From assembly GCA_018241765.1 (NCBI GenBank), contig JAFEDD010000038.1, positions 1-49,066 of the forward strand: a DNA stretch of 49,066 bases, read 5' to 3'. The DNA is from Pseudomonadota bacterium (lineage in GTDB: Bacteria; Pseudomonadota; Gammaproteobacteria; Burkholderiales; Casimicrobiaceae). Below are positions 1 to 9,931 of the stretch, piece by piece. The notes beneath the pieces are model-generated. The model saw only the letters and a list, made by a program, of their open reading frames with translations, ran no database searches and was not told where the DNA came from. Position 1 is the first letter of the stretch; each line of letters opens with the position of its first letter. The translations under genes were made by a program, and so were the position numbers.

Positions 1-29
1 TCATGGCGTGAAGTTCCGTTCTTGGCAAA

Positions 30-65
30 GGGGCGTGAGGGGCGTGAGGGGCGTGAGGGGCGTGG
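30..65. repeat. 9-bp tandem repeat near left edge
   Basis: Three exact head-to-tail copies of GGGGCGTGA followed by a partial fourth lie just beyond the 3' end of the adenosyltransferase gene. A CAT at 2-4 could be the start codon of a further minus-strand gene that runs off the left edge, in which case the repeat lies between two genes of one transcript. That gene cannot be verified from four bases. Confidence 0.8.
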
Positions 66-71
66 TGGCGC

Positions 72-638
72 TCAGGCGCCGTCGCTCGGCTTGTGACGGT
101 CTTTTTGCCAGATCACATCGGGCCGCCCCGCCGCACGGTTCAGCACGCGTGCCAGCACGAACGCGAGGTCACTCAGGCGATTCAGGTAGATGCGCGCGGC
201 CTCGGACACCGTGTCCGTCGCCGCAAGCTGCAACACCGTGCGCTCGGCGCGACGGCTCACCGTGCGCACGAGGTGCGCCCAAGCTGCGGCACGCGAACCT
301 CCCGGCAGAATGAAATCCTTCAGCATCGGCAGCCCGGTATTGAGCTCGGTCGCCCACGCCTCGATGCGCGCGATCTGCACGTCGCCGATTGCCGTGTAAC
401 CCGGAATCGACAACTCGCCGCCGAGGTCGAAGAGCTCATGCTGCGTCTCCGCCAGCGCCGCGCGAATGTCATCGGGCAACGCCTCGGTCATCAGCAATCC
501 GACCACGCAATTGAGCTCGTCGACGTCACCGATCGCCGCGATGCGCGGGTGCGTCTTCGGAACGCGCGAGCCGTCACCGAGACCCGTCGTGCCCCGGTCT
601 CCGGTTTTCGTTGTAATCTTGGACAGTCGATGACCCAT
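72..638 (-). CDS. PduO-type cob(I)alamin adenosyltransferase
   Basis: Predicted 188-residue ATP:corrinoid adenosyltransferase, which transfers the adenosyl group of ATP to cob(I)alamin to make coenzyme B12 in the cytoplasm. The N-terminus carries the family's ATP-binding signature TKTGDRGTTGLGDG. Further family segments are DELNCVVGLL, FILPGGS and the C-terminal RRAER and YLNRLSDLAFVLAR helices. The length matches the family (about 185-195 residues). The ATG at 638 gives the usual MGHRLSKI start; the reading frame stays open far upstream, but that part is antisense to the next gene. Only 25 bp separate its start codon from the divergent crotonase gene, so the promoters must overlap. No ribosome site is obvious. 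Confidence 0.93.
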   Translation of the reverse strand: MGHRLSKITTKTGDRGTTGLGDGSRVPKTHPRIAAIGDVDELNCVVGLLMTEALPDDIRAALAETQHELFDLGGELSIPGYTAIGDVQIARIEAWATELNTGLPMLKDFILPGGSRAAAWAHLVRTVSRRAERTVLQLAATDTVSEAARIYLNRLSDLAFVLARVLNRAAGRPDVIWQKDRHKPSDGA

Positions 639-663
639 TGTCGAATCGCCGCAGGGGGCGCTC

Positions 664-1470
664 ATGGAAAACCAGCGTTCGGGTAGTGTAGAAGAAGCTC
701 TGGTGAAGCGCCGCCACGACGGCGCCATCGCCACCGTCACGCTGAACCGCCCGGCGCAGTTCAATGCGCTGTCGGAAGCGATGATCGAGGCGCTGCACGC
801 GACGCTCGACGCGGCCAGCCGCGAGCACGGTTGCAGCGTCATCGTGCTGGCCGCCGAGGGCCGCGCCTTCTGCGCCGGACACGACCTGCGCGAGATGCGG
901 GCACGCCCCGAGCACGCCTTGCAGCGTGCGCTCTTCGACCGTTGCTCGCGCCTGATGTTGCACATCGCCGAGTTGCCACAACCGGTCATCGCGCGAGTGC
1001 ACGGCATCGCCACCGCGGCAGGCTGCCAGCTGGTCGCCAGCTGCGATCTCGCGATCGCGGCGCGATCGGCCCGCTTCGCCACCAGCGGCATCAATCTCGG
1101 GCTTTTCTGCTCGACGCCGGCGGTGGCGCTGAACGCGACGCTGACCGCCAAACGCGCCTCCGAAATGCTGCTGACCGGCGCCTTCGTCGATGCCGACACC
1201 GCCGAGCGCTGGGGCCTCATCAACCGCGCGGTCGATGATGGCGCGCTCGAAGCCGAGACGCAGGCGATGGCGGCGCTCCTCGCGAGCAAGTCGCCGCATG
1301 CGCTCGCCTCGGGCAAGCGGCTGCTGCGGCAGTTGCGCCGCGGCCCCAGTGCGACGCAGTACGAACTCGCCAGCAACAACATGGCGTGCGACATGGACTC
1401 GCGCGACGCCCAGGCCGGCATCGACGCCTTCATCCACAAGCAGCCGATGCCGACATGGAGCGGCGGATGA
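664..1470 (+). CDS. crotonase-fold protein (enoyl-CoA hydratase family, ECHDC3-like), catalytic Glu pair absent
   Basis: A 268-residue crotonase-superfamily protein. The fold markers are TVTLNRPAQFNALS near the N-terminus, the CoA/oxyanion-hole segment GRAFCAGHDL and the second turn HGIATAAGCQLVASCDLAIA. By alignment to true enoyl-CoA hydratases, the first catalytic Glu (in GGGCEL) is Gln here (AGCQL). The second Glu (in FGQPE) falls on Gly in FATSGINLG. Hydration of enoyl-CoA by the classical mechanism is therefore unlikely, and the pattern is that of the ECHDC3-like subgroup of unknown reaction. AGGGGG lies about 8 bases before the ATG. The stop overlaps the next start (ATGA), suggesting coupled translation. 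Confidence 0.85.
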   Translation: MENQRSGSVEEALVKRRHDGAIATVTLNRPAQFNALSEAMIEALHATLDAASREHGCSVIVLAAEGRAFCAGHDLREMRARPEHALQRALFDRCSRLMLHIAELPQPVIARVHGIATAAGCQLVASCDLAIAARSARFATSGINLGLFCSTPAVALNATLTAKRASEMLLTGAFVDADTAERWGLINRAVDDGALEAETQAMAALLASKSPHALASGKRLLRQLRRGPSATQYELASNNMACDMDSRDAQAGIDAFIHKQPMPTWSGG

Positions 1471-1820
1471 GCGTCATCGGTCGCGACGCGCCACCGCCCC
1501 AGGAAGCCTGGGACACGCTGCGCGAATGGTCGCAGCGCAGCACCGGCGAGCGTTTCCGCCTCAGCCTGCGCATGATGCTGCCGATCGTCAGCGCCGTGGT
1601 CGGTGTCGGCGGCGCGGCGCTGCTGTTCGTCGAGCCGTCGTGGCGCAGCGTGACACTGATCGCCCTGCTCTGGCTCGTCGCCATGCCGCTCGCCGCCTTC
1701 GGTCACATGCGCCGCCTCGACCACTCGGCCGCGCTGGTTCCCCCCATCTCCCCAGCCAGCCTCGACCCCACCACCGCCGTCGACATCCGTCGCGCCCCGC
1801 CCCGGCCACCGCCCGTGTAG
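1467..1820 (+). CDS. small two-helix membrane protein, unknown function
   Basis: A 117-residue hypothetical protein. Residues about 30-75 form two adjacent hydrophobic helices (around MMLPIVSAVVGVGGAALLF and VTLIALLWLVAMPLAAFG) separated by a short EPSWRS turn. They are flanked by an Arg-rich N-terminal part and a Pro-rich C-terminal tail ending RPPPV. The start chosen is the ATG that overlaps the stop of the upstream crotonase-fold gene; an in-frame ATG 12 bases earlier is possible. No family is recognised. The four-base overlap implies the two are co-transcribed, but nothing in the sequence defines a role. Confidence 0.65.
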   Translation: MSVIGRDAPPPQEAWDTLREWSQRSTGERFRLSLRMMLPIVSAVVGVGGAALLFVEPSWRSVTLIALLWLVAMPLAAFGHMRRLDHSAALVPPISPASLDPTTAVDIRRAPPRPPPV

Positions 1821-2311
1821 CGGTGGCGAGAGCGCACCCTGCGCGAGCGCTGATCCATCGGCCTGAATCGACACCGCGATGGCGCACCGTCGAAGACTGC
1901 ACGGCACGTCAGAAACTTCGGACGCTTGTGTCACGGCATCGATACATCCGGTCAAAGCCGTAGAATGCTCAGCGGATCACCGCTGGCGAGATGCTCCGGG
2001 GCAGTCGGTTTGCAATCGAACCGCAAGAAAAGGCCCGTCAGCGCGTAACCCGGAAACGTACTGTGCCGGCGACGACGGCACACACGAACCACCCCTGCCA
2101 TGCGTGCGTGGGTCGTGTGAGCGCCGTCGCGCCAAGCAGCAGAGCTGACTGAATCGATCTTGATCTCCGACGACCAACGCACCTCGCAACAGCATGCCGC
2201 TGATCGCCTGTTTGCGCCGCGAAGAGCGCTGCGCAGACTACGGTCGCTTCATCGCCTGAACGCACACGTACCGGTCGTCGACTCGCTTCAACCCTCCTGG
2301 ATCGCCCCCAC
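1821..2311. other. gene-free interval before the RCC1-repeat gene
   Basis: No convincing coding region is seen in these 491 bases; the open frames have atypical composition and no family match. Two possible stem-loops are present: GTGCCG at 2063-2068 with CGGCAC at 2076-2081, and around 2081-2118 an imperfect pair of CACGAACC with GGGTCGTG. No clear promoter or ribosome site precedes the gene at 2312. Confidence 0.5.
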
Positions 2312-4456
2312 ATGTTGACCCTTTCGTTGTTCCCGTCGCCACTGCGTTCGTTGCCGGGCCTGCTGTTCGCGCTCGTCCTGTCGCTCGGCTTCAATCCACC
2401 ATCGGCTGTGGCACAGACAACAGGGCCGCTTTCGGGCGTGACGGCCGTCGTTGCCGGCGCTTCGCACAGCTGCGCGCTGATGTCGGGAGGCGCCGTGAAG
2501 TGCTGGGGGAGCAACGGGTCCGGGCAACTGGGCGACGGCACGGCCATCGACCGCCCGACACCAGTCACCGTCTCGGGACTCACCAGCGGCGTGACCGCGA
2601 TCGCGGCGGGCGGATATCACACCTGCGCACTCACCAATGGTGGTGCGGTCAAGTGCTGGGGCTACAACTACTTCGGCCAGATCGGCGACAACAGCACGAC
2701 AAACCGGACGGCGCCGGTCGCCGTCTCCGGGCTTGGAAGTGGCGCCGTCGCCATTTCGGCTGGTGGCAACCATACCTGCGCGATAACGGCGGCCGGAGCC
2801 GTTCAATGCTGGGGCTATAACGGCGCAGGCCAGATCGGTGACAACAGCACATTCGACCGGTGGACACCGGCCACGGTCTCCGGCATCAGCAGCGCAACGT
2901 CCATCGCCGCCGGGGCATTTCACACCTGCGCGGTGACGACCGGTGGCGCCGCGAAGTGCTGGGGCTGGAACTACTCGGGCCAGCTAGGCGACAACAGCAC
3001 GAACACGCGCCTCGCACCCGTCAGCGTGTCCGGATTGAGCAGCGGCGTGGCAGCCGTCGCCACGGGTGGCAGCCACAGCTGCGCACGCCTCGCGGACGGC
3101 AGCGCCCAATGCTGGGGCAGCAATGCCAACGGCCAGTTGGGCGATGGCACCGTGATCGATCGCTTGACGCCGGTAGGCGTGTCCAGCGTCGGCACTACGG
3201 TGGCTCAGCTTTCCACCGGGAGCAACCACACGTGCATGCGCAGCGCCGCCTCGGGCGCGAAGTGCTGGGGCAGCAACGGCAACGGGCAGGTGGGAGACAA
3301 CACCTACATCGATCGCTCCGTTGCCGTCGATGTCCTGGGGCTCACCAGCGGCGTGGCGAGCGTCGGAACCGGCTATAACCACAGCTGCGCGGTCAAGACC
3401 GACAGCACGCTGACCTGTTGGGGCTACAACATCGCCGGACAGCTCGGCGACAACAGCACGACCACGCGCCCGGCGCCTGTCGCCGTGGTCGTCCCTCTCT
3501 CCGTACCCGACGCGCCGAGCATTGGCGTGGCGACGCCGGGCGTCAACACCGCCACCGTGACATTCACCGCCAACGGCAACGGCGGCGCAGCGATCGACAG
3601 TTTCAAGGTGACTTGCAACCCCGGCACTGCGAGCGCTACCGGCCCAAGCTCTCCCATCATCGTGAGCGGACTGACCAACGGCACGGCCTACACCTGCACC
3701 GTGACGGCACACAATTCAGTCGGTTGGAGTGCACCGTCGGCCGCGAGCAATTCCGTCACGCCGAACACCGCCACCGAACCGGTGCCGCCCACGGGCGTGA
3801 ACGGTACCCCTGGTGATAGCAAGATCACGGTGTCGTTCACCGCGTCGGCTTCGCCGGGCACCCTTCCGGGCGGAGCGCCGGCAACGCTGACCGGCTACAC
3901 CGCACAGTGCGGTAGCCAGACCAACACGGGCGCGGGTTCACCCATCGTCGTCAGCGGACTCACCAATGGCACGGCCTACACCTGCACCGTCAAGGCAACC
4001 AACAACGTTCCTCTCGATTCCGTGTGGTCGGCTCCTTCGGCTCCCGTCACACCCTTCAGCGCACCCGCGTGTGCGCTCGATATCGATGGTGACGGCCACA
4101 TCACGGCCGATCGCGACGGCGTGCTCCTGATGCGCTACCTGTTCGGGTTCCGCGACACGGCACTGATCGCCAACATTGCACAAACGGGCGCCACACGAAC
4201 ACTGCCCGGCGACATCCAGAACTACATCAATGCCAATCTCGCGTCGTACGACGTTTTTGGCCGCAATCCGGCACCGGTGCCGCCAGCGCCGCGCGTCACG
4301 GCGACGCAGGATGCGTTCGTGTTCCTGCGCGTTCTGATGGGGTTCCCGGACAGCGCCTTGCTCAGCGGCATCGCACTCCCGGACAACGCAACCAACACGA
4401 CAGCCGCCGCCGTTCGCGGCCAGCTCGTCAGCCAGTGCGGAGCGCTGCCGAATTAG
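2312..4456 (+). CDS. secreted RCC1-repeat protein with two fibronectin III domains and a dockerin-like tail
   Basis: A 714-residue exported protein. Residues 1-35 form a signal peptide ending AVAQ. Residues about 42-398 are seven RCC1-type repeats of about 51 residues, each with a H-[TS]-C motif and a later C-W-G-x-N followed by GQ[LIV]GD. Seven is the number needed to close a beta-propeller, and the paired cysteines suggest one disulphide per blade outside the cytoplasm. Two fibronectin type III-like domains follow (about 399-578), sharing the segment SGLTNGTAYTCTV. The tail from about 588 begins with a calcium-loop-like DIDGDGHITADRDG and helix VLLMRYLFGF, with a degenerate second copy near 660-680 (TQDAFVFLRVLMGF). 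This resembles dockerin or EF-hand pairs. Its ligand is unknown. It converges on the GtrA gene. Confidence 0.88.
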   Translation: MLTLSLFPSPLRSLPGLLFALVLSLGFNPPSAVAQTTGPLSGVTAVVAGASHSCALMSGGAVKCWGSNGSGQLGDGTAIDRPTPVTVSGLTSGVTAIAAGGYHTCALTNGGAVKCWGYNYFGQIGDNSTTNRTAPVAVSGLGSGAVAISAGGNHTCAITAAGAVQCWGYNGAGQIGDNSTFDRWTPATVSGISSATSIAAGAFHTCAVTTGGAAKCWGWNYSGQLGDNSTNTRLAPVSVSGLSSGVAAVATGGSHSCARLADGSAQCWGSNANGQLGDGTVIDRLTPVGVSSVGTTVAQLSTGSNHTCMRSAASGAKCWGSNGNGQVGDNTYIDRSVAVDVLGLTSGVASVGTGYNHSCAVKTDSTLTCWGYNIAGQLGDNSTTTRPAPVAVVVPLSVPDAPSIGVATPGVNTATVTFTANGNGGAAIDSFKVTCNPGTASATGPSSPIIVSGLTNGTAYTCTVTAHNSVGWSAPSAASNSVTPNTATEPVPPTGVNGTPGDSKITVSFTASASPGTLPGGAPATLTGYTAQCGSQTNTGAGSPIVVSGLTNGTAYTCTVKATNNVPLDSVWSAPSAPVTPFSAPACALDIDGDGHITADRDGVLLMRYLFGFRDTALIANIAQTGATRTLPGDIQNYINANLASYDVFGRNPAPVPPAPRVTATQDAFVFLRVLMGFPDSALLSGIALPDNATNTTAAAVRGQLVSQCGALPN

Positions 4457-4483
4457 TGTTTCGCTCTTTGGTCAGGCCTGGTG

Positions 4484-4936
4484 TTACCCCCGCCGATGCA
4501 GCAGGCGGCGGGCGATGAAGAAATTGACGCTGAAGCCGACGGCCGCGCCAACGCCGATGGCGGCCCATACCTGCCACCAAACGCGGCTGCCGAGATAGAG
4601 CAACGCGCTCGACACGGCAAAGTTGAGCGCGCTGCCGAGTGATTGCGCGGCGAGATAACGCGACCAGTCGTGGAGCGACGCCCCGTGCGTGACGTCGAAC
4701 GTGTAGCGGCGATTGAAAAAGTACGTCGTCGTCATGCCGGCCATCAGGCCCAGCGTGCGCGCACCGAAAATCGGCAGTCCCACCGACAACAGCAGTGAGA
4801 CGAGCGTGGCATCGAGCACCAGGGCGACGATGGCGCCGATGAGGTAGCGCCCTATCTGGCCCGCGGTTTCGCGGCTCGGTGCGCGTCCGGCCAAAAGAGC
4901 AGGTGACCGAGGTTCGCGCGATTCGGTGTCGGACAT
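4484..4936 (-). CDS. GtrA-family four-helix membrane protein
   Basis: A 150-residue inner-membrane protein of the GtrA family, whose members are thought to help move or anchor lipid-linked sugars. There are four hydrophobic helices: about 27-49 ([20 protein letters not shown]), 55-75, 90-110 and 120-140. The family motif FNRRYTF sits at the end of helix 2, and [10 protein letters not shown] is near the C-terminus. The N-terminal 25 residues are polar and variable. The partner glycosyltransferase normally found with GtrA is not in the window, so the substrate cannot be inferred. It is transcribed away from the ETF genes and converges on the RCC1-repeat gene. Confidence 0.88.
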   Translation of the reverse strand: MSDTESREPRSPALLAGRAPSRETAGQIGRYLIGAIVALVLDATLVSLLLSVGLPIFGARTLGLMAGMTTTYFFNRRYTFDVTHGASLHDWSRYLAAQSLGSALNFAVSSALLYLGSRVWWQVWAAIGVGAAVGFSVNFFIARRLLHRRG

Positions 4937-5031
4937 GCGCCGAGCGTATCAGGCCCGCGCCTCCACTTCGTGGTTTTAGAGCCACCACTCGGCGCCCGAC
5001 ATGGACAATCGTCGCGCCTGCTACGGGTTTT

Positions 5032-5037
5032 TATAAT
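5032..5037 (+). promoter_or_regulatory. candidate -10 box for etfBA
   Basis: A perfect TATAAT lies about 80 bases before the etfB start in an otherwise GC-rich gap. No good -35 hexamer is seen 16-18 bases upstream (the region reads TCGTCG), so an activator or extended element would be needed. Confidence 0.4.
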
Positions 5038-5119
5038 GGTGGGCTCACGTGAACAGCAACCAGCGGAGCACGGCGCGCTCCAGCGCATCCCCGTGCCTGC
5101 CCCTGCCTCAGGAGAAGGT

Positions 5120-5869
5120 GTGAAGATTCTGGTCCCGGTCAAGCGCGTTGTCGACTACAACGTGAAGGTGCGTGTCAAGCCCGATCAATCGGGCGTCGAT
5201 ATCGCGAACGTGAAAATGTCGATGAATCCGTTCTGCGAAATCGCGGTGGAAGAAGCGGTGCGGCTGAAGGAGAAGGGGCTGGCGAGCGAGATCGTGGCCG
5301 TCTCGGCCGGCGTCGCGCAGTGTCAGGAGACGCTGCGCAACGCGATGGCGATCGGCGCCGATCGCGGCATCCTGATCGAAAGCGATGCCGAGCTGCAGCC
5401 GCTCGCCGTCGCCAAGCTGCTGAAGGCCGTCGTCGAACGCGAACAACCGCGCCTGGTCATTCTCGGCAAGCAAGCCATCGACGATGATGCCAACCAGACC
5501 GGGCAGATGCTCGCCGCGCTGCTCGGCTGGGGTCAGGCCACCTTCGCCTCGAAGGTGGAGCTGACGGCAGACACGGTCACCGTCACGCGCGAAGTCGACG
5601 GCGGGCTGGAAACGGTGGCGCTCAAGCTGCCGGCGATCGTGACGACCGATCTTCGCCTGAACGAGCCGCGCTACGCGACGCTGCCGAACATCATGAAGGC
5701 GAAGAAGAAGCCGCTCGACACCGTGAAGCCGGCCGACCTCGGTGTCGACGTGACGCCGCGTCTGACGACGCTGAAGGTGGAGGAACCGCCGAAGCGTCAA
5801 GGTGGCGTCAAGGTGCCCGACGTGGCCACGCTGATCGAGAAACTGAAGAACGAAGCGAAGGTGATCTGA
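5120..5869 (+). CDS. etfB: electron transfer flavoprotein beta subunit
   Basis: A 249-residue beta subunit of the soluble ETF heterodimer, which accepts electrons from acyl-CoA dehydrogenases and passes them to ETF-ubiquinone oxidoreductase. It starts [15 protein letters not shown]. It has the family segments [18 protein letters not shown], the AMP-binding-region [18 protein letters not shown] and the conserved [20 protein letters not shown], which includes the recognition loop. The GTG at 5120 is chosen because AGGAG lies 5 bases before it and homologues start here; the frame is open further upstream but that sequence is not conserved. etfA follows after 2 bases. Two acyl-CoA dehydrogenases in the window are likely electron donors. 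Confidence 0.97.
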   Translation: MKILVPVKRVVDYNVKVRVKPDQSGVDIANVKMSMNPFCEIAVEEAVRLKEKGLASEIVAVSAGVAQCQETLRNAMAIGADRGILIESDAELQPLAVAKLLKAVVEREQPRLVILGKQAIDDDANQTGQMLAALLGWGQATFASKVELTADTVTVTREVDGGLETVALKLPAIVTTDLRLNEPRYATLPNIMKAKKKPLDTVKPADLGVDVTPRLTTLKVEEPPKRQGGVKVPDVATLIEKLKNEAKVI

Positions 5870-5871
5870 TC

Positions 5872-6804
<933 letters not shown>

Positions 6805-6865
6805 CCCTGCGGCGTGGGTAGAAGCTCACGCGCGCCCCTCAACGATTGCGCAACACGTCAACGCC

Positions 6866-8668
6866 ATGAGCAGCTATCACGCCCCGACCAAGGAGTACCG
6901 CCTCCTCCTCGAAACCGTCGCCCCGATCGCGGAGCTGGCCAAGTTGCCGCACTTCTCCGAGGCGACGACCGACACCGTCTACGCGATCCTCGAAGAGTCG
7001 GCGAAATTCGCGCATGAGGTGCTCGATCCGCTGAACGCGACCGGCGACCGCAGCGGCGCGCGCTTCGATGCCGCGCAGCACGCGGTGACGACACCCGAAG
7101 GCTTCCGCGCCGCGTATGAGGCGTACCGCGAGATGGGCGGCGCCGCGCTGCCGGTACCCACCGAGTTCGGCGGGCTCGGCATGCCGCGCACCGTCGTCAC
7201 GCTGACCGACGAGATGATGCACTCGGCCAACCTGAGCTTCGGGCTGATGCCGCTGCTCACGCAGGGGGCGATCGAGGCGCTGCTGCTGGCCGGCTCCGAC
7301 GAACTGAAGGCCACCTACGTCGCGAAGATGGCGAGCGGCGAATGGGGCGGCACGATGAACCTGACCGAACCGCAGGCAGGCTCTGACCTCGCGCTGGTCA
7401 AGGCGCGCGCCGAACCGCAGCCCGATGGCAGCTACCGCATCTTCGGCACCAAGATCTTCATCACCTTCGGCGAACACGACTTCACCGAGAACATCGTGCA
7501 CCTCGTGCTGGCGAGGCTGCCGGATGCGCCGGAGGGCGTCAAGGGCATCTCGCTATTCGTCGTGCCGAAGTTCCTCGTGCAGCCCGACGGCTCGCTCGGC
7601 GCGCGCAACGATGTGCAATGCGTCTCGATCGAGCACAAGCTCGGCATTCACGCCTCGCCGACCTGCGTCATGCAGTACGGTGACGCCGGTGGTGCGGTCG
7701 GCTTCGTGGTGGGCGAAGTCAATCGCGGTCTCGAATACATGTTCGTCATGATGAACCTCGCGCGCTTCGGCGTCGGGCTGCAAGGCGTGGCGCTTGCCGA
7801 ACGCGCCTACCAGCACGCGGTTGCCTATGCGCGCGAACGGGTGCAGTCGCGCGACGTCGGTGCGCCGAAAAACCCGTCCGTGCCGATCATCCGGCACCCC
7901 GATGTGCGACGCATGCTGCTGCGCATGCGCGCGCAGACCGAGGCGGCTCGCGCACTGGCGATGGCCACGGCCTGCGCGCTCGACCTGGCGCAGGCGCACC
8001 CCGATGCCGAGGTGCGACGCGCACAACAGGCCTTTGCCGAGCTGATGATCCCGATCCACAAAGGCTGGGCCACCGAGATGGCGCAGGACGTCACCTATCA
8101 GGGCGTTCAGGTGCATGGCGGCATGGGGTTCATCGAAGAGACCGGCGCCGCGCAGTACTACCGCGACGCCCGCATCACGACGATCTACGAAGGCACGACG
8201 GCGATCCAGGCGAACGATCTGATCGGTCGCAAGATGGCACGTGAAGGCGGCGTCACGGCCAACGCGCTGATCGGGACGATGCGCGCCTTCGTCACCGAAC
8301 TGGCGCCATCGACGCACCCGCATCTGATCGTCGCGGCCCGCCGCCTGCGCGAGGGCATCGATGCCGCCGAACGCGCCGTGGCCTTCAACCTCGCGCATTT
8401 CAATCAGGACATTCGTGCCTGCTTCGCCGGCTCGGTGCCGATGGTGAAGCTCTTCGGCATCGTCTGCGGTGGCTGGCAGTTGGCGCGTGTGGGGCTGGCC
8501 GCCGAGCGCCGGCTGGCGGCGGGCGACCCCGACCGCGAGTTTCTCGAAGCGAAACTCGCGACGCTGCGTTTCTACGTCGACACCATGCTGCCGGAGGCGA
8601 TCGCCGCCGCCGACGTCGTCGTCAACGGCGCCGAGGGCACGATGGCACTGGCCGAGTCGGCGTTCTGA
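6866..8668 (+). CDS. long acyl-CoA dehydrogenase with C-terminal extension
   Basis: A 600-residue FAD acyl-CoA dehydrogenase that oxidises acyl-CoA to enoyl-CoA and donates electrons to ETF. Regions in order are an N-terminal extension (1-35), the helical N domain (about 40-155), the beta domain starting at MNLTEPQAGSDL with GTKIFIT, the C-terminal helical domain including VQVHGGMGFIEE, and an extra helical domain (about 460-595). The presumed catalytic Glu lies in IYEGTTAIQANDLIGRK. This layout is that of the roughly 600-residue FadE-like class in proteobacteria, not the roughly 380-residue short-chain class. The substrate chain length cannot be read from the sequence. It lies just downstream of etfBA, its likely electron acceptor. 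Confidence 0.93.
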   Translation: MSSYHAPTKEYRLLLETVAPIAELAKLPHFSEATTDTVYAILEESAKFAHEVLDPLNATGDRSGARFDAAQHAVTTPEGFRAAYEAYREMGGAALPVPTEFGGLGMPRTVVTLTDEMMHSANLSFGLMPLLTQGAIEALLLAGSDELKATYVAKMASGEWGGTMNLTEPQAGSDLALVKARAEPQPDGSYRIFGTKIFITFGEHDFTENIVHLVLARLPDAPEGVKGISLFVVPKFLVQPDGSLGARNDVQCVSIEHKLGIHASPTCVMQYGDAGGAVGFVVGEVNRGLEYMFVMMNLARFGVGLQGVALAERAYQHAVAYARERVQSRDVGAPKNPSVPIIRHPDVRRMLLRMRAQTEAARALAMATACALDLAQAHPDAEVRRAQQAFAELMIPIHKGWATEMAQDVTYQGVQVHGGMGFIEETGAAQYYRDARITTIYEGTTAIQANDLIGRKMAREGGVTANALIGTMRAFVTELAPSTHPHLIVAARRLREGIDAAERAVAFNLAHFNQDIRACFAGSVPMVKLFGIVCGGWQLARVGLAAERRLAAGDPDREFLEAKLATLRFYVDTMLPEAIAAADVVVNGAEGTMALAESAF

Positions 8669-8717
8669 CGCCGCGTCCGGCCACGTCCGCCCGGTGGGGC
8701 GGCACGCGCGGCGCCTG

Positions 8718-9803
8718 TCAGTCGAAGACCGGCGATTCGACGCCCAGCACTTCGTGCAATTTGGTGCTGGTCGTCGTGTATTGCAGCGTGACCTTCTTCT
8801 CGGGGTAGACGTACCTGACGGCGCCGAAGGCGGCCAGTGCGGCCTCATGGAAGCCTGACAGGATGAGCTTCTTCTTGCCCGGATAGGTGTTGATGTCGCC
8901 GACGGCGAAGATGCCGGGAATGCTGGTTTCGAACTTTTCGGTGTCGACCTTGAGCTGCCGACGCTCGAGTTCGAGCCCCCATTCGGCGATCGGGCCGAGA
9001 CGCGGCGACAGCCCGAAGAACGCGAGCAGGTTATCGAGCGGCAGCCGACGCGTGACGCCGTCCAAGCTCGTCACCTTCACTTCTTTCAGCACACCGTCCT
9101 CGGCCTCGAAGCCCGTGACCTGTCCGGTCAGGTGCATCAGTTCGTGGTTGGCGGCCAGCGCCTTCATTTTCGCCACGCTCGCGGGTGCGGCGCGGAACTC
9201 TTCGCGGCGGTGAATCAGCGTGACGCTCTCGGCGATCGGCTGCAACGCGAGCGCCCAGTCGAGCGCGGAGTCGCCGCCACCGAGAATCACGACGTTCTTG
9301 CCGGCGTACTTCTGCGGGTCGCGCACGCGGTAGGCGAGTTGCCCGTTGGCCTCGAATTCGGTGATGCCTTCGACCTTCGGCTTGCGCGGCTGAAACGCGC
9401 CGACGCCCGCAGCGATGAACACCGTCTTCGTGATGAAACGGGTGCCGGCCGACGTCTCGACATCGAAGCGACCGTCATCGCGCCGCGCAACCTTGCTCAC
9501 TTCCTGCCCGAGATGAAAGGTTGGTTTGAACGGCTCGCACTGCTTGAGGAGCCCCTCGGTCAGCTCGGCGCCAGAGCACACCGGAATGGCCGGAATGTCA
9601 TAGATCGGCTTGTCGGGATAGAGCTCGATCGGCTGGCCGCCCACCTGCGTGAGCGAATCGATCACGTGAGCCTTGATTTCGAGCAGCCCGAGCTCGAACA
9701 CCTGAAAGAGGCCGACCGGCCCGGCGCCGACGATGACGGCATCGGCTTCGATCGGGCCGCCCGCCGCGGCAAGCGCTTCGGGAATCGCGGGATTGACGGT
9801 CAT
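8718..9803 (-). CDS. ferredoxin/flavodoxin-NADP reductase, thioredoxin-reductase type
   Basis: A 361-residue flavoprotein of the thioredoxin-reductase-like ferredoxin-NADP reductase class (YumC type). It has the FAD motif [11 protein letters not shown] near the N-terminus, [18 protein letters not shown], the NADPH motif [15 protein letters not shown], and the C-terminal FAD motif [26 protein letters not shown]. It lacks the CxxC of thioredoxin reductase, which separates the two classes. The ATG at 9803 (MTVNPAI) is chosen; an in-frame extension upstream has no family similarity. It converges on the acyl-CoA dehydrogenase gene. It would supply or withdraw reducing equivalents from ferredoxin in the cytoplasm. 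Confidence 0.93.
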   Translation of the reverse strand: MTVNPAIPEALAAAGGPIEADAVIVGAGPVGLFQVFELGLLEIKAHVIDSLTQVGGQPIELYPDKPIYDIPAIPVCSGAELTEGLLKQCEPFKPTFHLGQEVSKVARRDDGRFDVETSAGTRFITKTVFIAAGVGAFQPRKPKVEGITEFEANGQLAYRVRDPQKYAGKNVVILGGGDSALDWALALQPIAESVTLIHRREEFRAAPASVAKMKALAANHELMHLTGQVTGFEAEDGVLKEVKVTSLDGVTRRLPLDNLLAFFGLSPRLGPIAEWGLELERRQLKVDTEKFETSIPGIFAVGDINTYPGKKKLILSGFHEAALAAFGAVRYVYPEKKVTLQYTTTSTKLHEVLGVESPVFD

Positions 9804-9931
9804 GTCCACGGGATCAGAGACCTGCAAGGGATTGAATTGTCTCAATTTTATGTTGCGGTGCGAAGCACGATCGTGCTCGCTTGGCGTTTTCTTATTCCAA
9901 ATCAAGCCATTGTCGCGCGCCCGGCGCCGTC

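Noticed and set aside
72-1955. 627-codon minus-strand open frame
   Set aside because: Only the last 188 codons match the adenosyltransferase; the rest is antisense to the crotonase gene and has no family similarity.
1879-2148. Open frame of 89 codons in the gap before the RCC1-repeat gene
   Set aside because: Cys/Arg-rich composition, no ribosome site, no recognisable domain.
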